A stretch of DNA of 64,000 nt, from assembly GCF_000179775.1 (NCBI RefSeq), contig NZ_AEEB01000005.1:216837-280836 (forward strand), read 5' to 3'. The position numbers and the translations under genes are program-made. This document shows, piece by piece, positions 47,500 through 56,517 of the stretch. Each line of letters opens with the position of its first letter. The first letter of the stretch is position 1. This stretch comes from Ahrensia sp. R2A130 (GTDB lineage Bacteria > Pseudomonadota > Alphaproteobacteria > Rhizobiales > Rhizobiaceae). The notes beneath the pieces are model-generated. The model ran no database searches. It had not been told where the DNA came from and worked only from the letters and a program-made list of their open reading frames with translations.

Positions 47500-49599
47500 T
47501 CAGCGTTGCAGCAAAATATCCAGAATACTGCGACGTTTTGGCTGCTCTTTTTCAACCCGCGCCACCAGCTCTTCGCGGCTTCTATTGCTGCCCGGACGGA
47601 AGGTCGGCTGGGTGATGGCAAGTGGAACCAGCATTTCGTCGGCGTCGAACCCGGGCAGCGGCAGTGCGGGCAGGCCCTGATGCAGCGCGCCCATATAGTT
47701 GGCGAAGGTGATGGCAGGCAAGCTGCCGCCGGTCAGTTTGCGGGTGGGCGAATTGTCGTCATTGCCGAACCACACGGCGGTGACGGCGTGGGCCGACCAG
47801 CCAACGAACACCGCATCGCGAAACTGTTGGCTGGTGCCGGTCTTACCCGCAATCATGTGGCCGGGAACCTGCGCCTTGCGTGCCGTCCCCTGCTCCACCA
47901 CGCCGCGCAGCATGCGGTTCATCTCGCCCACATTGGCGGACCAGACGACCATTTGCGCGCCGGTGCTGCGCCGCTCATGCATCGATCTGCCCTCGGTGTC
48001 GGTAATGCGGGTTATGATGTGCGGAGTGGCTGGCTTGCCGCCATTGGCGAAGGGCGCGTGGGCGCCTGCCAGTTCCATCAACGTGACTTCCGATGAACCG
48101 AGCGCCAGCGAATAATTGGGAGCCAGCTTGCTTTTGATACCAAGCCGCCGCGCCACCGTCGCCACCCGTTGGGGTCCAGCTTCGTGGATCAATCGCGCAG
48201 CCACCGTGTTGGACGACAGCGCCAGTGCGCGGGAAAGCGAAAGCTGACCGTAATGTTTGTTGCCGTAATTCTTCGGTGCCCATTTGCCGTAGCGCACCGG
48301 CGCATCGCTGATGATGTCCGACGGCACGCGGCCGTTTTCCAGCGCGGCGAGCCACACGAAACTCTTGAACGCGGAACCAGGCTGGCGCTTGGCGTCGGCT
48401 GCGCGGTTGAACTGCGATTGCGCGTAATTGCGGCCACCGATCAGCGCCTTCACCGCACCATCCGGTGCCATGGAGACCAGCGCTGCCTGCGAAACTTTGC
48501 CCTTCGCTGCGGTCTTCGTTGCGAATGCTGCGTCCACCGCTGCCTGTGCGGACAACATGGCGAAGGGGTCGATGGTCGTCTGCACCACCACGTCGCGCTT
48601 CACTTCGCCCAACAACTTGCGAACCCGTTTGGCCACCATATCGGTGACAAAGTGTTCGGGACCGGATTTGAAGTGCTTGGCGTTCTCTCCGGGCTTCACG
48701 TTGGCGATGTCGATGGAGCCGGGCTTGATATAACCTTCACGCTGCATAGCCCGCATGACGGTGCGCGCTCGTTTGTGGGCCCGCTCTTCGCTTTTCGACG
48801 GCGTATAATAAGACGGAGCCTTCAGCAGACCGGCCAGCAAGGCGGCTTCAGGAATGGTGACGTAGCGGGCCGACTTACCGAAATACCGTCGCGCTGCTGC
48901 ATCGACGCCCGTTGCACCTGCGCCGAAATAAACGCGGTTGAGATACAGCTCCAACAATTCGGCCTTGGAGTATTTGGCCTCCAGCCAGAAGGCGAGAATA
49001 AGCTCCTGAATCTTACGCCCGAAAGATCGTTCCGGCGTGAGAAAGAGGTTCTTCGCCAACTGCTGCGTGATGGTCGAGCCACCCTCGCGCAACCGGCCCT
49101 GCATGATGTTGCGAGACATCGCGCGGGTGAAACCGATGGGGTCGAACCCGAAATGCGCGTGGAAGCGCCGGTCTTCGATGGCGATCACGGCTTGCGAGAT
49201 ATACGGCGACATCTCTTCCAGCCGCAGCGCCTTGCCGCCGGTCGCGCCGCGATTGCCGATCAGCGATCCGTCAGACGCCAGAATCGCGATGTTCGGTGGT
49301 CGTTCCGGCACGACCCAACTGTCGGCGCTGGGCAGCTTTGCAGCGTAAAAGCCCACCACGCAGGCCACCGCGATGCCGCCCCAAAGACCGAAGATCACGC
49401 CCCAATAGGTGAAGAACCGCGCGATGCGAAACGCGATACCACGTTTGGTTCTTGCCTTACGACCGGATTTTGCGCGCGCCTTGCCGCGTACCTTGCCTTT
49501 GGGCGCAGCACGACTGGCCGTCAGGCCGCCTGTCGCAGGCGCGTCGTCAAAGGACGGCTCGATGCGCGTCCGTTTTGCCTGTTTTCGCGCGCGCGCCAT
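47500..49599 (-). CDS. Penicillin-binding protein, class A (bifunctional)
   Basis: A 699-residue peptidoglycan synthase. Basic N-terminal cytoplasmic tail (MARARKQAKR...), one TM at about residues 60-85, then the GT51 glycosyltransferase with Glu142 in AIEDRRFHAHFGFD and GGSTITQQLAKN, and the transpeptidase with the SxxK motif GSAFK near 410, SSN, and KTGTS. ATG 49599 is chosen over the upstream MPHC start at 49638. It resembles rhizobial PBP1A/1C-type proteins; subtype is not assigned. Confidence 0.93.
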   Translation of the reverse strand: MARARKQAKRTRIEPSFDDAPATGGLTASRAAPKGKVRGKARAKSGRKARTKRGIAFRIARFFTYWGVIFGLWGGIAVACVVGFYAAKLPSADSWVVPERPPNIAILASDGSLIGNRGATGGKALRLEEMSPYISQAVIAIEDRRFHAHFGFDPIGFTRAMSRNIMQGRLREGGSTITQQLAKNLFLTPERSFGRKIQELILAFWLEAKYSKAELLELYLNRVYFGAGATGVDAAARRYFGKSARYVTIPEAALLAGLLKAPSYYTPSKSEERAHKRARTVMRAMQREGYIKPGSIDIANVKPGENAKHFKSGPEHFVTDMVAKRVRKLLGEVKRDVVVQTTIDPFAMLSAQAAVDAAFATKTAAKGKVSQAALVSMAPDGAVKALIGGRNYAQSQFNRAADAKRQPGSAFKSFVWLAALENGRVPSDIISDAPVRYGKWAPKNYGNKHYGQLSLSRALALSSNTVAARLIHEAGPQRVATVARRLGIKSKLAPNYSLALGSSEVTLMELAGAHAPFANGGKPATPHIITRITDTEGRSMHERRSTGAQMVVWSANVGEMNRMLRGVVEQGTARKAQVPGHMIAGKTGTSQQFRDAVFVGWSAHAVTAVWFGNDDNSPTRKLTGGSLPAITFANYMGALHQGLPALPLPGFDADEMLVPLAITQPTFRPGSNRSREELVARVEKEQPKRRSILDILLQR

Positions 49600-49747
49600 C
49601 GCTCGGTCCAATACATCGAATTTGAAGCAATGTGGCACTCGTCCTTTAAGGTGGCGTAAAGGCGGCGGTTAACCTTTCCGATTTACCGCGAATTTAGAAC
49701 ACCTGACGTTTCACGCGCTTGTGAGCGGTGAATTTACCCATTGAGAA

Positions 49748-50932
49748 ATGATTTTAATTAAATCCAATCGCATGACACATCTTGCACAGACCGCTGCGCT
49801 AAACGCGCCTTCATCCACCCTGCCATCTTCTTCCGCCCCTACAGCGAAAGTTGGTAACAGAGTTGCGTGGATCGATGGTGCCAAAGGTATCTGCATCATC
49901 CTCGTGGTGATGATGAACACCGTGTTGGGGTTGGAGGCGGCCACCGGCGACACCGGTTGGATGCACGCGGTGGTGGAATTCTCCAAACCCTTCCGGATGC
50001 CGGATTTCTTCATGGTGGCGGGCCTGTTTCTGGTGCCGACCCTGACCCGTAATTGGGGTCTCTATCTCGACCGCAAAGTGGTGCATTTCGTCTATTTCTA
50101 CGTGCTGTGGCTGACCATCCAATTCGCCTTCAAGGCACCCTTCATGGTGATGGACGGACTGACACCAGCATTGGCAGCAAAGACCTATCTACTGGCCTTC
50201 GTGCAACCATGGGGGTCGTTGTGGTTCATCTGGATGCTGCCTTTTTTCTTCATCGCCGCCCGCCTGTTCTGGCCTTATAAATACGCGATGTTGGGCGTGG
50301 CAGCGCTGTTGCAGATCGCGCCGATCCACACAGGTGGTTTGATGGCATCGGTTTCGACCACGCTCGGCCTCGAGCCATCCGGTGCCGGTTTCGTGTTCAT
50401 CGATGAGGGCGCGTCCTTCTTCGTGTTCTTCCTTATGGGGGCGATCTTCGCGCCGCAGATTTTTGCGCTGGCCGATTGGGCGGGTCGCAACAAACGCACC
50501 GGCGTGTTGGCGCTGTTGGTGTGGTTTGCAACGAATCTGCTTCTGACCTCCACCGGTGCGGCTGGCTTGCCCGTCATTGCTCTGCTGCTGGGCATGGCGG
50601 GTGCGGTGGCCATCGTCATTTTCGCCCGGCTGATGGCGGATCTGCCTTGGATGGATTGGCTGCGCATCATCGGTTCGCTGTCCATCGTGGTCTATCTCGC
50701 GTTCTTCTTCCCCATGGTCATCATGCGCCTGCTGTTGCTTAAATTCGCGCCGGGCATGGATGCGGGAACCATGGGGGCGCTTTCAACGGCGGTGGCAGTG
50801 GTGTCGCCCGTAGTACTGCACTGGGTGATCGGTAAGATCGGCGTCGGATATTTCCTGTTCGTGCGGCCCAAATGGGCGACGTTCGGAGAGAAGTCAGAAC
50901 CGAAGCGTGAGGCTCGTTTAGAAGTTGCTTAA
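49748..50932 (+). CDS. Acyltransferase-3-type membrane protein
   Basis: A 394-residue multi-pass membrane protein. The start WIDGAKGICIILVVMMNTVLG (about 42-62) and MPDFFMVAGLFL are like the acyltransferase-3 family, which O-acylates sugars of surface polysaccharides. About ten helices are visible. The start is uncertain: ATG 49748 or 49772. It diverges from the PBP gene, and its stop overlaps that of the convergent radical SAM gene by 4 bases. The substrate is unknown. Confidence 0.8.
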   Translation: MILIKSNRMTHLAQTAALNAPSSTLPSSSAPTAKVGNRVAWIDGAKGICIILVVMMNTVLGLEAATGDTGWMHAVVEFSKPFRMPDFFMVAGLFLVPTLTRNWGLYLDRKVVHFVYFYVLWLTIQFAFKAPFMVMDGLTPALAAKTYLLAFVQPWGSLWFIWMLPFFFIAARLFWPYKYAMLGVAALLQIAPIHTGGLMASVSTTLGLEPSGAGFVFIDEGASFFVFFLMGAIFAPQIFALADWAGRNKRTGVLALLVWFATNLLLTSTGAAGLPVIALLLGMAGAVAIVIFARLMADLPWMDWLRIIGSLSIVVYLAFFFPMVIMRLLLLKFAPGMDAGTMGALSTAVAVVSPVVLHWVIGKIGVGYFLFVRPKWATFGEKSEPKREARLEVA

Positions 50933-52248
50933 AACAACACCAGTTGTTCTGGCGGAGGCGCGAAGCGGTCTCTTAGATTTTCGCTGTCTGTCAGTCCGCC
51001 TGGCTGCCAGTCGTGGGCGCAGATGAAAGGCATGGCCTTCTTCACGCCGTTCGACATGCGGGCGAGATCTTCCAGCCGCAATGAACGATGCCGACGGCCT
51101 GTCAAAATGCGTTTCACCGCCGTCGTACCGAGGCCTGGCACGCGCAATAGTAAAGAGCGCTGCGCCTTGTTCACGTCCACCGGGAACATGTGACGATTGG
51201 CCAAGGCCCATGCGAGTTTGGGGTCGATGGCGAGATCGAGATTGCCGGATGGGGCAGCGCTGGTGATTTCGTCCACCCCGAAACCGTAGAACCGCAGCAG
51301 CCAGTCGGCCTGATACAACCGGTGCTCACGCATGAGGGGCGGGCGGATGAGGGGCAGACGAGAACTGGCGTCTGGAATGGGCGAAAAGGCGGAATAATAG
51401 ACCCGCTTCAAACCGTAGCTGCCGTAGAGGTTCGATGATGTGCCCAACACATCGCGGTCACGGGCGTCATCAGCCCCGACGATCATCTGGGTGGACTGTC
51501 CAGCAGGTGCGAATTTTGGCGCGTGGCGAAAGCGTTTCTTTTCGTCCTTGGCTTCATCCAGCCGCGTCTTCACCCGCGCCATTGTCTGTTTGATGCCGTC
51601 GCGGTTCTTTTCCGGTGCAAGATCGGTGAGGCCGGATTGGGTGGGCAGTTCAATATTGATGGACAGCCGGTCGGCATAAAGGCCTGCGCGTGCCAGCAGA
51701 TCGGGGGAGGCTTCGGGGATTGTTTTCAGGTGAATGTAGCCGCGAAAATCGTGGACCTCGCGCAGCACGCGGGCGACCTCCACCACCTGCTCCATCGTGT
51801 AGTCCGGATCGCGCATGATGCCCGACGACAGGAACAAGCCTTCGATATAGTTGCGTTTGTAGAAATCGAGCGTGAGTTGCACCACCTCGTCCACCGTGAA
51901 GCGGGCGCGCTGCACATTCGACGACACGCGGTTCACGCAATAGAGGCAATCATATTTGCAGTAATTGGTGAGCAGAATTTTCAGCAGCGAAATGCACCGC
52001 CCGTCCGGCGCATAGGCGTGGCAGATGCCGGAGCCTTCGGACGAGCCGATGCCCTTGCCGCCCATGGAATTGCGCGACGATGTGCCGGAAGATGAGCAGG
52101 ACGCATCGTATTTCGCAGCATCCGCCAGCACCGCCAATTTTCCGCGCACGCCCAGCGGCCCGCCGGAAATGGTGGGCAGTGCCTCGGGTATCTGACCCTT
52201 CAACTGCGGTGCCGCGTGTCTGCCGATATTTCCAGAAATGGCTTGCAT
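50929..52248 (-). CDS. Radical SAM protein, putative DNA modification/repair type
   Basis: A 439-residue radical SAM enzyme of the TIGR03916-like (SplB-related) type. The cluster cysteines are Cys97, Cys101 and Cys104 in LLTNYCKYDCLYCVNR, with KTIPEASPDLLARAGLYADRLSIN downstream. A C-terminal helix-hairpin-helix LLLRVPGLGTTAVKRIL suggests DNA binding. The last residues are EQLVLF, like a beta-clamp-binding QLxLF motif. The usual partner gene (a DUF4130/UDG-like protein) is not adjacent here. Start may lie downstream of M1. Confidence 0.85.
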   Translation of the reverse strand: MQAISGNIGRHAAPQLKGQIPEALPTISGGPLGVRGKLAVLADAAKYDASCSSSGTSSRNSMGGKGIGSSEGSGICHAYAPDGRCISLLKILLTNYCKYDCLYCVNRVSSNVQRARFTVDEVVQLTLDFYKRNYIEGLFLSSGIMRDPDYTMEQVVEVARVLREVHDFRGYIHLKTIPEASPDLLARAGLYADRLSINIELPTQSGLTDLAPEKNRDGIKQTMARVKTRLDEAKDEKKRFRHAPKFAPAGQSTQMIVGADDARDRDVLGTSSNLYGSYGLKRVYYSAFSPIPDASSRLPLIRPPLMREHRLYQADWLLRFYGFGVDEITSAAPSGNLDLAIDPKLAWALANRHMFPVDVNKAQRSLLLRVPGLGTTAVKRILTGRRHRSLRLEDLARMSNGVKKAMPFICAHDWQPGGLTDSENLRDRFAPPPEQLVLF

Positions 52249-52368
52249 GGATACCTCGTTATTTGTTCCCCCTCCGTTCTATTCCATCTCCACTAATTTT
52301 CAAGGTGTGGTTGCGCGGTTTGAAACGCGGTAAGGAGACGCATACCCGCCAACCGAAAGGTTATCATC

Positions 52369-53082
52369 ATGTCGCTCACCGTTCCTGCCTTCGACCTGTT
52401 GCCCGCAACAGAATTGCCCATCACGGGCACCGAGGATATTTTTCCCGTCGGGCGGATCTTTTGCGTCGGGCGTAATTATGCCGACCACGTTGTGGAAATG
52501 GGCGGCGACCCGGACCGCGAAGAGCCGTTCTTCTTCACCAAACCCGCCAACGCCCTGACGCAGGATGATGTGGTCCCATACCCGAGTCATACTGAAGACC
52601 TGCATCACGAGATGGAACTCGTGGTCGCCATCGGTCCATCGGTGGCCCAGCACGGGATGAATATTTCCGTGCGCGATGCACTGTCACATGTGTTCGGTTA
52701 TGCCGCTGGCGTCGACCTCACCCGTCGCGATTTGCAAGCGGAAGCGAAAAAGCGTGGCCGTCCATGGGACATGGCAAAGGGTTTCGATTTCTCATGCCCG
52801 TGTTCCGATCTGCGGCTTGCATCCGACATCGGGCATCCGGAAAGTGGCGCGGTGAAACTCTCTGTCGATGGCGAGTTGAAGCAGGATGGTGATTTGGCCC
52901 AACAGGTATGGAAGGTACCGGAAATCGTCGCGAACCTTTCCACTTATGTGACGCTGCGCCCGGGCGATCTGATTATGACAGGGACACCCGCCGGTGTTGG
53001 TCCGCTTCTTTCGGGCCAACGTGTCGAGGGTGAAATCGAGGGCATTGGTCAGGTCGCCTTCACCGTAGCGGCAGACCGCTGA
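52369..53082 (+). CDS. Fumarylacetoacetate hydrolase family protein
   Basis: A 237-residue FAH-fold enzyme. Metal ligands in HHEMELVVAIG (about residues 82-92), and VDLTRRDLQAEAKKRGRPWDMAKGFD in the middle; the C-terminus has GDLIMTGTPAGVGPLL. Homologues include 2-oxopentenoate/catechol-pathway hydrolases, so the substrate cannot be told. It shares a stop/start base with the decarboxylase gene (TGATG), so the three genes 52369-55657 are an operon. Confidence 0.88.
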   Translation: MSLTVPAFDLLPATELPITGTEDIFPVGRIFCVGRNYADHVVEMGGDPDREEPFFFTKPANALTQDDVVPYPSHTEDLHHEMELVVAIGPSVAQHGMNISVRDALSHVFGYAAGVDLTRRDLQAEAKKRGRPWDMAKGFDFSCPCSDLRLASDIGHPESGAVKLSVDGELKQDGDLAQQVWKVPEIVANLSTYVTLRPGDLIMTGTPAGVGPLLSGQRVEGEIEGIGQVAFTVAADR

Positions 53083-54500
53083 TGCGTGACATCGATTACC
53101 GTGCGTGGTCGCACCGCGCCGCCGACTGGTCTGCAGACTACCGTGATGGCGTGGCCGACCGACCTGTTCGGGCGCAGGTGAAACCGGGAGATGTTGCCGC
53201 GCAGATTGCAGATGCCGCACCGGAACTCGGTGAGGAGATGGAGGCGATATTCGCCGACTTCGAAAGCATCATTCCCGATGGCATGACCCATTGGCAGCAC
53301 CCGCGCTTCTTCGCCTATTTCACATCGAACGCCGCACAGGCCGCACTTGTGGGCGACCAGCTTGCCAACGCTTTCGCAAGTCAGTGCATGTTGTGGCAGA
53401 CGTCACCCGCCGCCACCGAGCTGGAGTTGAAAATGGTGGATTGGCTGCGCGCAGCCCTTGGCCTGCCGGACAGTTTCACCGGCACATTTCAGGACACCGC
53501 ATCCTCCGCCACCTTGTGCGCCGTGTTGACCATGCGGGAACGGGCGTTGAATTTTACGGGCAATAAAGAAGGCCTGTCCGGCAAGCCAAATTTGCGAATT
53601 TATGCCTCCGGCGGCACGCACTCGTCCATCGATAAGGCACTGTGGGTCGCGGGATTGGGGCAGGACAATCTGGTGAAAATTACCACCGGCGAAGGACCGC
53701 TGTTTCCGATGGATGTGGCCGCGCTGGAACGTGCGATCGCAGAAGATCGCGCGGCGGGCCATGTGCCTGCGGGCATCGTGGCTTGCGTGGGTGGCACGTC
53801 TGTCGGGCATACCGATAATTGCGCGGAAATCTGCGCGCTGGCGAAACGCGAGAACCTTTTCGTCCATGTGGATGCAGCATGGGCTGCCAGCGCTATGATC
53901 TGTCCGGAATTCCGCCACCTGTGGGCGGATGTGGAGCAGGCGGATTCCATAGTGTTGAACCCGCACAAATGGTTGGGGGTGCCGATGGAATGTTCGCTCC
54001 ATCTCGTGCGCGATCCGGCCATGCTGCGCGATACGCTGTCCATCGAGCCGGAATATCTGAAGACGAGAACCAAGGCGGAGCCGGCGAAGGGAGAGGTTGG
54101 TGAGATCACCGATCTGTCGTCCATGTCGATCCAGCTTGGTCGCCGTTTTCGGGCGTTGAAAGTTTGGTTTTTGCTGCGCGCTCACGGCTTGGAAGATTTG
54201 CGCCAGCGCATTCGCAATCATGTGGAATGGGCCGAAAACCTGTGCGAACGGCTGCGCGAAACGGATGGGTTCGAGATCGTCACCGAGCCGGTGCTGTCAC
54301 TGTTCTCGTTCCGAGTGGAAGGCGACGATGAACGAAACCTCGCGCTGGTGGACGCCATCAATGATGACGGTCGCATCTATCTTACCCAAACGAAGTTCGA
54401 AGGTCGCATTGCCATTCGCTTCGTCACGGGCCAGTTCGACATGACACGCGATGATATCGACATCGCCTATGACACGATCACGGAAATCGCCGCCAGATGA
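53082..54500 (+). CDS. Group II PLP-dependent decarboxylase (aromatic-L-amino-acid type)
   Basis: A 472-residue PLP enzyme. The cofactor lysine is Lys296 in VLNPHKWLGVPMEC; the PLP-contacting His/Asp is in LFVHVDAAWAASAM. The N-terminus MRDIDYRAWSHRAADWSADY and the active-site segment HPRFFAYFTSN (substrate region) look like aromatic-amino-acid decarboxylases, but glutamate or other substrates are not excluded. It is between the FAH-type gene and the aminotransferase, each overlapping. Confidence 0.88.
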   Translation: MRDIDYRAWSHRAADWSADYRDGVADRPVRAQVKPGDVAAQIADAAPELGEEMEAIFADFESIIPDGMTHWQHPRFFAYFTSNAAQAALVGDQLANAFASQCMLWQTSPAATELELKMVDWLRAALGLPDSFTGTFQDTASSATLCAVLTMRERALNFTGNKEGLSGKPNLRIYASGGTHSSIDKALWVAGLGQDNLVKITTGEGPLFPMDVAALERAIAEDRAAGHVPAGIVACVGGTSVGHTDNCAEICALAKRENLFVHVDAAWAASAMICPEFRHLWADVEQADSIVLNPHKWLGVPMECSLHLVRDPAMLRDTLSIEPEYLKTRTKAEPAKGEVGEITDLSSMSIQLGRRFRALKVWFLLRAHGLEDLRQRIRNHVEWAENLCERLRETDGFEIVTEPVLSLFSFRVEGDDERNLALVDAINDDGRIYLTQTKFEGRIAIRFVTGQFDMTRDDIDIAYDTITEIAAR

Positions 54501-55657
54501 CACTCAAGACAGCCTCCATCACCGACCGCTTGGCCAATCTGGGTGCGGCCCGTTGGGACGTTCATTTCGAAGGTCGCAAGCGTCTCGCAGCGGGCGAGAA
54601 CTTGATCGAACTGACCATCGGTGAGCCGGATATTCCCACCCCGCCTGCGCTGATCGAGGTCGCCGCACAATCTATGCGCGATGGCCGCACCGGCTATGCG
54701 GCAGGGCGTGGGGAGCCGGGTATGGTGGCTGCGATTGCTGCGAAATACTCCGCACGCACGGGTCGCACAATCGACCCGCGACAGGTGCTGTCCTTTCCCG
54801 GCACGCAGGCGGCACTTTCATTGTGCATGTTATCGCTCACCGAAGCTGGCGACGATGTGCTGCTGCCGGACCCTTATTACGCCACCTATGAATCCGTGGT
54901 TCGGGCCAGCGGCGCGCAATTCGTGCCGGTGCCGATGGAGGCCGCGAACGGCTTTCACCTTACGCCGGATCAGTTGGAAGCCGCGATCACATCATCCTCC
55001 AAAGTGCTTTTGCTGAACTCCCCCCACAACCCCACCGGTGCCACGCTTTCCGCTCCCGAGATCGGAGCCATCGGCGAGGTCTGCGAAGCGCACGATCTGT
55101 GGATTTTGTCCGACGAGGTTTACGAACCTTTGGTCTATTCCGGCACCTTCGCCTCGCCCTTCGATGATGCGCGGCTGGCCGAACGCACGGTGGTCGTCTC
55201 ATCGCTTTCAAAATCCCACGCCGCCCCCGGCTTCCGCGCGGGCTGGTCTGTCTCGCCGCTGTGGTTTGCTGACAAGGCGCAATCTGTCAGCGAAGCGGTG
55301 CTGTTCGGCAACCAGCCTTTCATCGCCGATATGGTGGAAGCGGCACTGAAATCCGATGATGATCCTGCCGCAGAAATGGGCGCGAACTATCGGTCGCGCA
55401 TTGAAGCGGTGAAGGCCTGTTTCGATGGAACACCGCTGAAACCCATGGTACCGGAAGCGGGCATGTTCATGCTGGTTGATGTTTCGGCCAGCGGCATGGA
55501 CGGCGAAGCGTTCGCGCGCAAAGCGCTGGACCATGGTGTATCGGTGATGCCGGGTGGGTCGTTCGGTTCGCAGGCCAAGGCGTTCATCCGGTTGAGCCTA
55601 ACGGTTCCGGAAGATGATTTGCGTGAGGCGGCCGAGCGGTTGGTGGGTGTTCTCTAA
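54497..55657 (+). CDS. Class I/II PLP aminotransferase
   Basis: A 386-residue aminotransferase of fold type I. PLP Lys239 sits in SSLSKSHAAPGFRAGW; NSPHNPTGATLS and SDEVYEPLVY are typical. It resembles aspartate/aromatic aminotransferase-type enzymes. It overlaps the decarboxylase by 4 bases (ATGA) and ends the operon. Substrate is not predicted. Confidence 0.9.
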   Translation: MTLKTASITDRLANLGAARWDVHFEGRKRLAAGENLIELTIGEPDIPTPPALIEVAAQSMRDGRTGYAAGRGEPGMVAAIAAKYSARTGRTIDPRQVLSFPGTQAALSLCMLSLTEAGDDVLLPDPYYATYESVVRASGAQFVPVPMEAANGFHLTPDQLEAAITSSSKVLLLNSPHNPTGATLSAPEIGAIGEVCEAHDLWILSDEVYEPLVYSGTFASPFDDARLAERTVVVSSLSKSHAAPGFRAGWSVSPLWFADKAQSVSEAVLFGNQPFIADMVEAALKSDDDPAAEMGANYRSRIEAVKACFDGTPLKPMVPEAGMFMLVDVSASGMDGEAFARKALDHGVSVMPGGSFGSQAKAFIRLSLTVPEDDLREAAERLVGVL

Positions 55658-55669
55658 CAACACACAGCT

Positions 55670-55695
55670 GTCATCCCCGCGTAGGCGAAGATGAC
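55670..55695. repeat. Degenerate copy of the composite-repeat arm (A4)
   Basis: GTCATCCCCGCGTAGGCGAAGATGAC shares its first 12 bases with the arm of A1 and is closed by GATGAC, so it can fold as a hairpin GTCATC/GATGAC. It lies between the aminotransferase gene and the rimP leader. Confidence 0.6.
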
Positions 55696-55798
55696 CAGTG
55701 TGGTCGGGCCCGGTTTAGGGGTGCAAGCAACGAAGAACGCGCTCTTGCCAAGACTGCTACAGAGGCTTATATCCAACTCAACATCTCAGACATTCGTC

Positions 55799-55830
55799 AG
55801 AGTGGGCTCCTCGGAGACCCGCTCTTTTTT
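55799..55830 (+). terminator. Terminator-like hairpin in the rimP leader (probable attenuator)
   Basis: AGAGTGGGCTC (55799-55809), loop CTCG, GAGACCCGCTCT (55814-55825), then TTTTT: an 11-bp stem with one G-T pair and one bulged A, followed by six T residues. It ends immediately before an ATG at 55831. A terminator hairpin in this place is the defining feature of the alphaproteobacterial RimP-leader class. It could end the upstream operon or control read-through into rimP-nusA-infB. Confidence 0.85.
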
Positions 55831-55857
55831 ATGCCTGAAAGCCAATTGGAGAATATC

Positions 55858-56472
55858 GTGTCCGAAGCCATGCCCCCCCTTACAGAAAACGACCGTGCAG
55901 ATGCCCGCCTCGTTAAAGAGGAAGGCCTCGACGCCAAGGTTGCGTCCGTCATCGCGCCGGTGATCGAAGACCTCGGCTACCGCCTCGTGCGCGTACGCAT
56001 GGTGGACCATAACGGCCTGACCATGCAGATTTTTGCCGAACGCCCGGACGGCACCATGTCGGTGGGCGAGTGCGAGATCATATCGAAAGCGCTGTCGCCC
56101 GTGCTGGATGTCGAAGATCCTGTCACTCAGGCCTACAACCTCGAAGTCGGCTCGCCGGGCATTGATCGCCCGCTCGTGCGCCGTTCCGATTTTGAAACAT
56201 GGACCGGCCACACCGCGAAGATCGAGACGGCATATCTGGTGGATGGCCGCAAACGCTTTCGCGGCAAACTGGTGGCTGTCGACGGCGAGATAGTGAAGTT
56301 GCGCCGCGACAATGCCGCATCCGGCGAGGATAAAGATGCCGACGTTCCGCTGCACGCCATCGCATCCGCTTCGCTGGTGCTGACAGATGATCTCATCCGC
56401 GAAGCGCTGAAGCGTGACAAATCGCTTCGTGAGGCCAACAAGAATATCGACGCCGATACTGACAATTCTTAA
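55858..56472 (+). CDS. rimP: Ribosome maturation factor RimP
   Basis: A 204-residue 30S-assembly factor from the GTG at 55858. This start has GGAG 6-9 bases upstream, whereas ATG 55831 abuts the T-tract of the leader hairpin and has no site for ribosome binding. The fold has LVRVRMVDHNGLTMQIFAERPDG and the VGECEIISKALSPVLDV motif; LEVGSPGIDRPL marks the second half. It is followed by nusA after 45 bases. Confidence 0.9.
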   Translation: MSEAMPPLTENDRADARLVKEEGLDAKVASVIAPVIEDLGYRLVRVRMVDHNGLTMQIFAERPDGTMSVGECEIISKALSPVLDVEDPVTQAYNLEVGSPGIDRPLVRRSDFETWTGHTAKIETAYLVDGRKRFRGKLVAVDGEIVKLRRDNAASGEDKDADVPLHAIASASLVLTDDLIREALKRDKSLREANKNIDADTDNS

Positions 56473-56517
56473 ACGAAATTACGCCGGTTCCGCCGGCACC
56501 TCTAGGGAGATACCCTC

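Noticed and set aside
48169..49659. 496-codon open frame antisense to the class A PBP gene
   Set aside because: Shadow of the PBP reading frame; no motif, Arg/His/Cys-rich.
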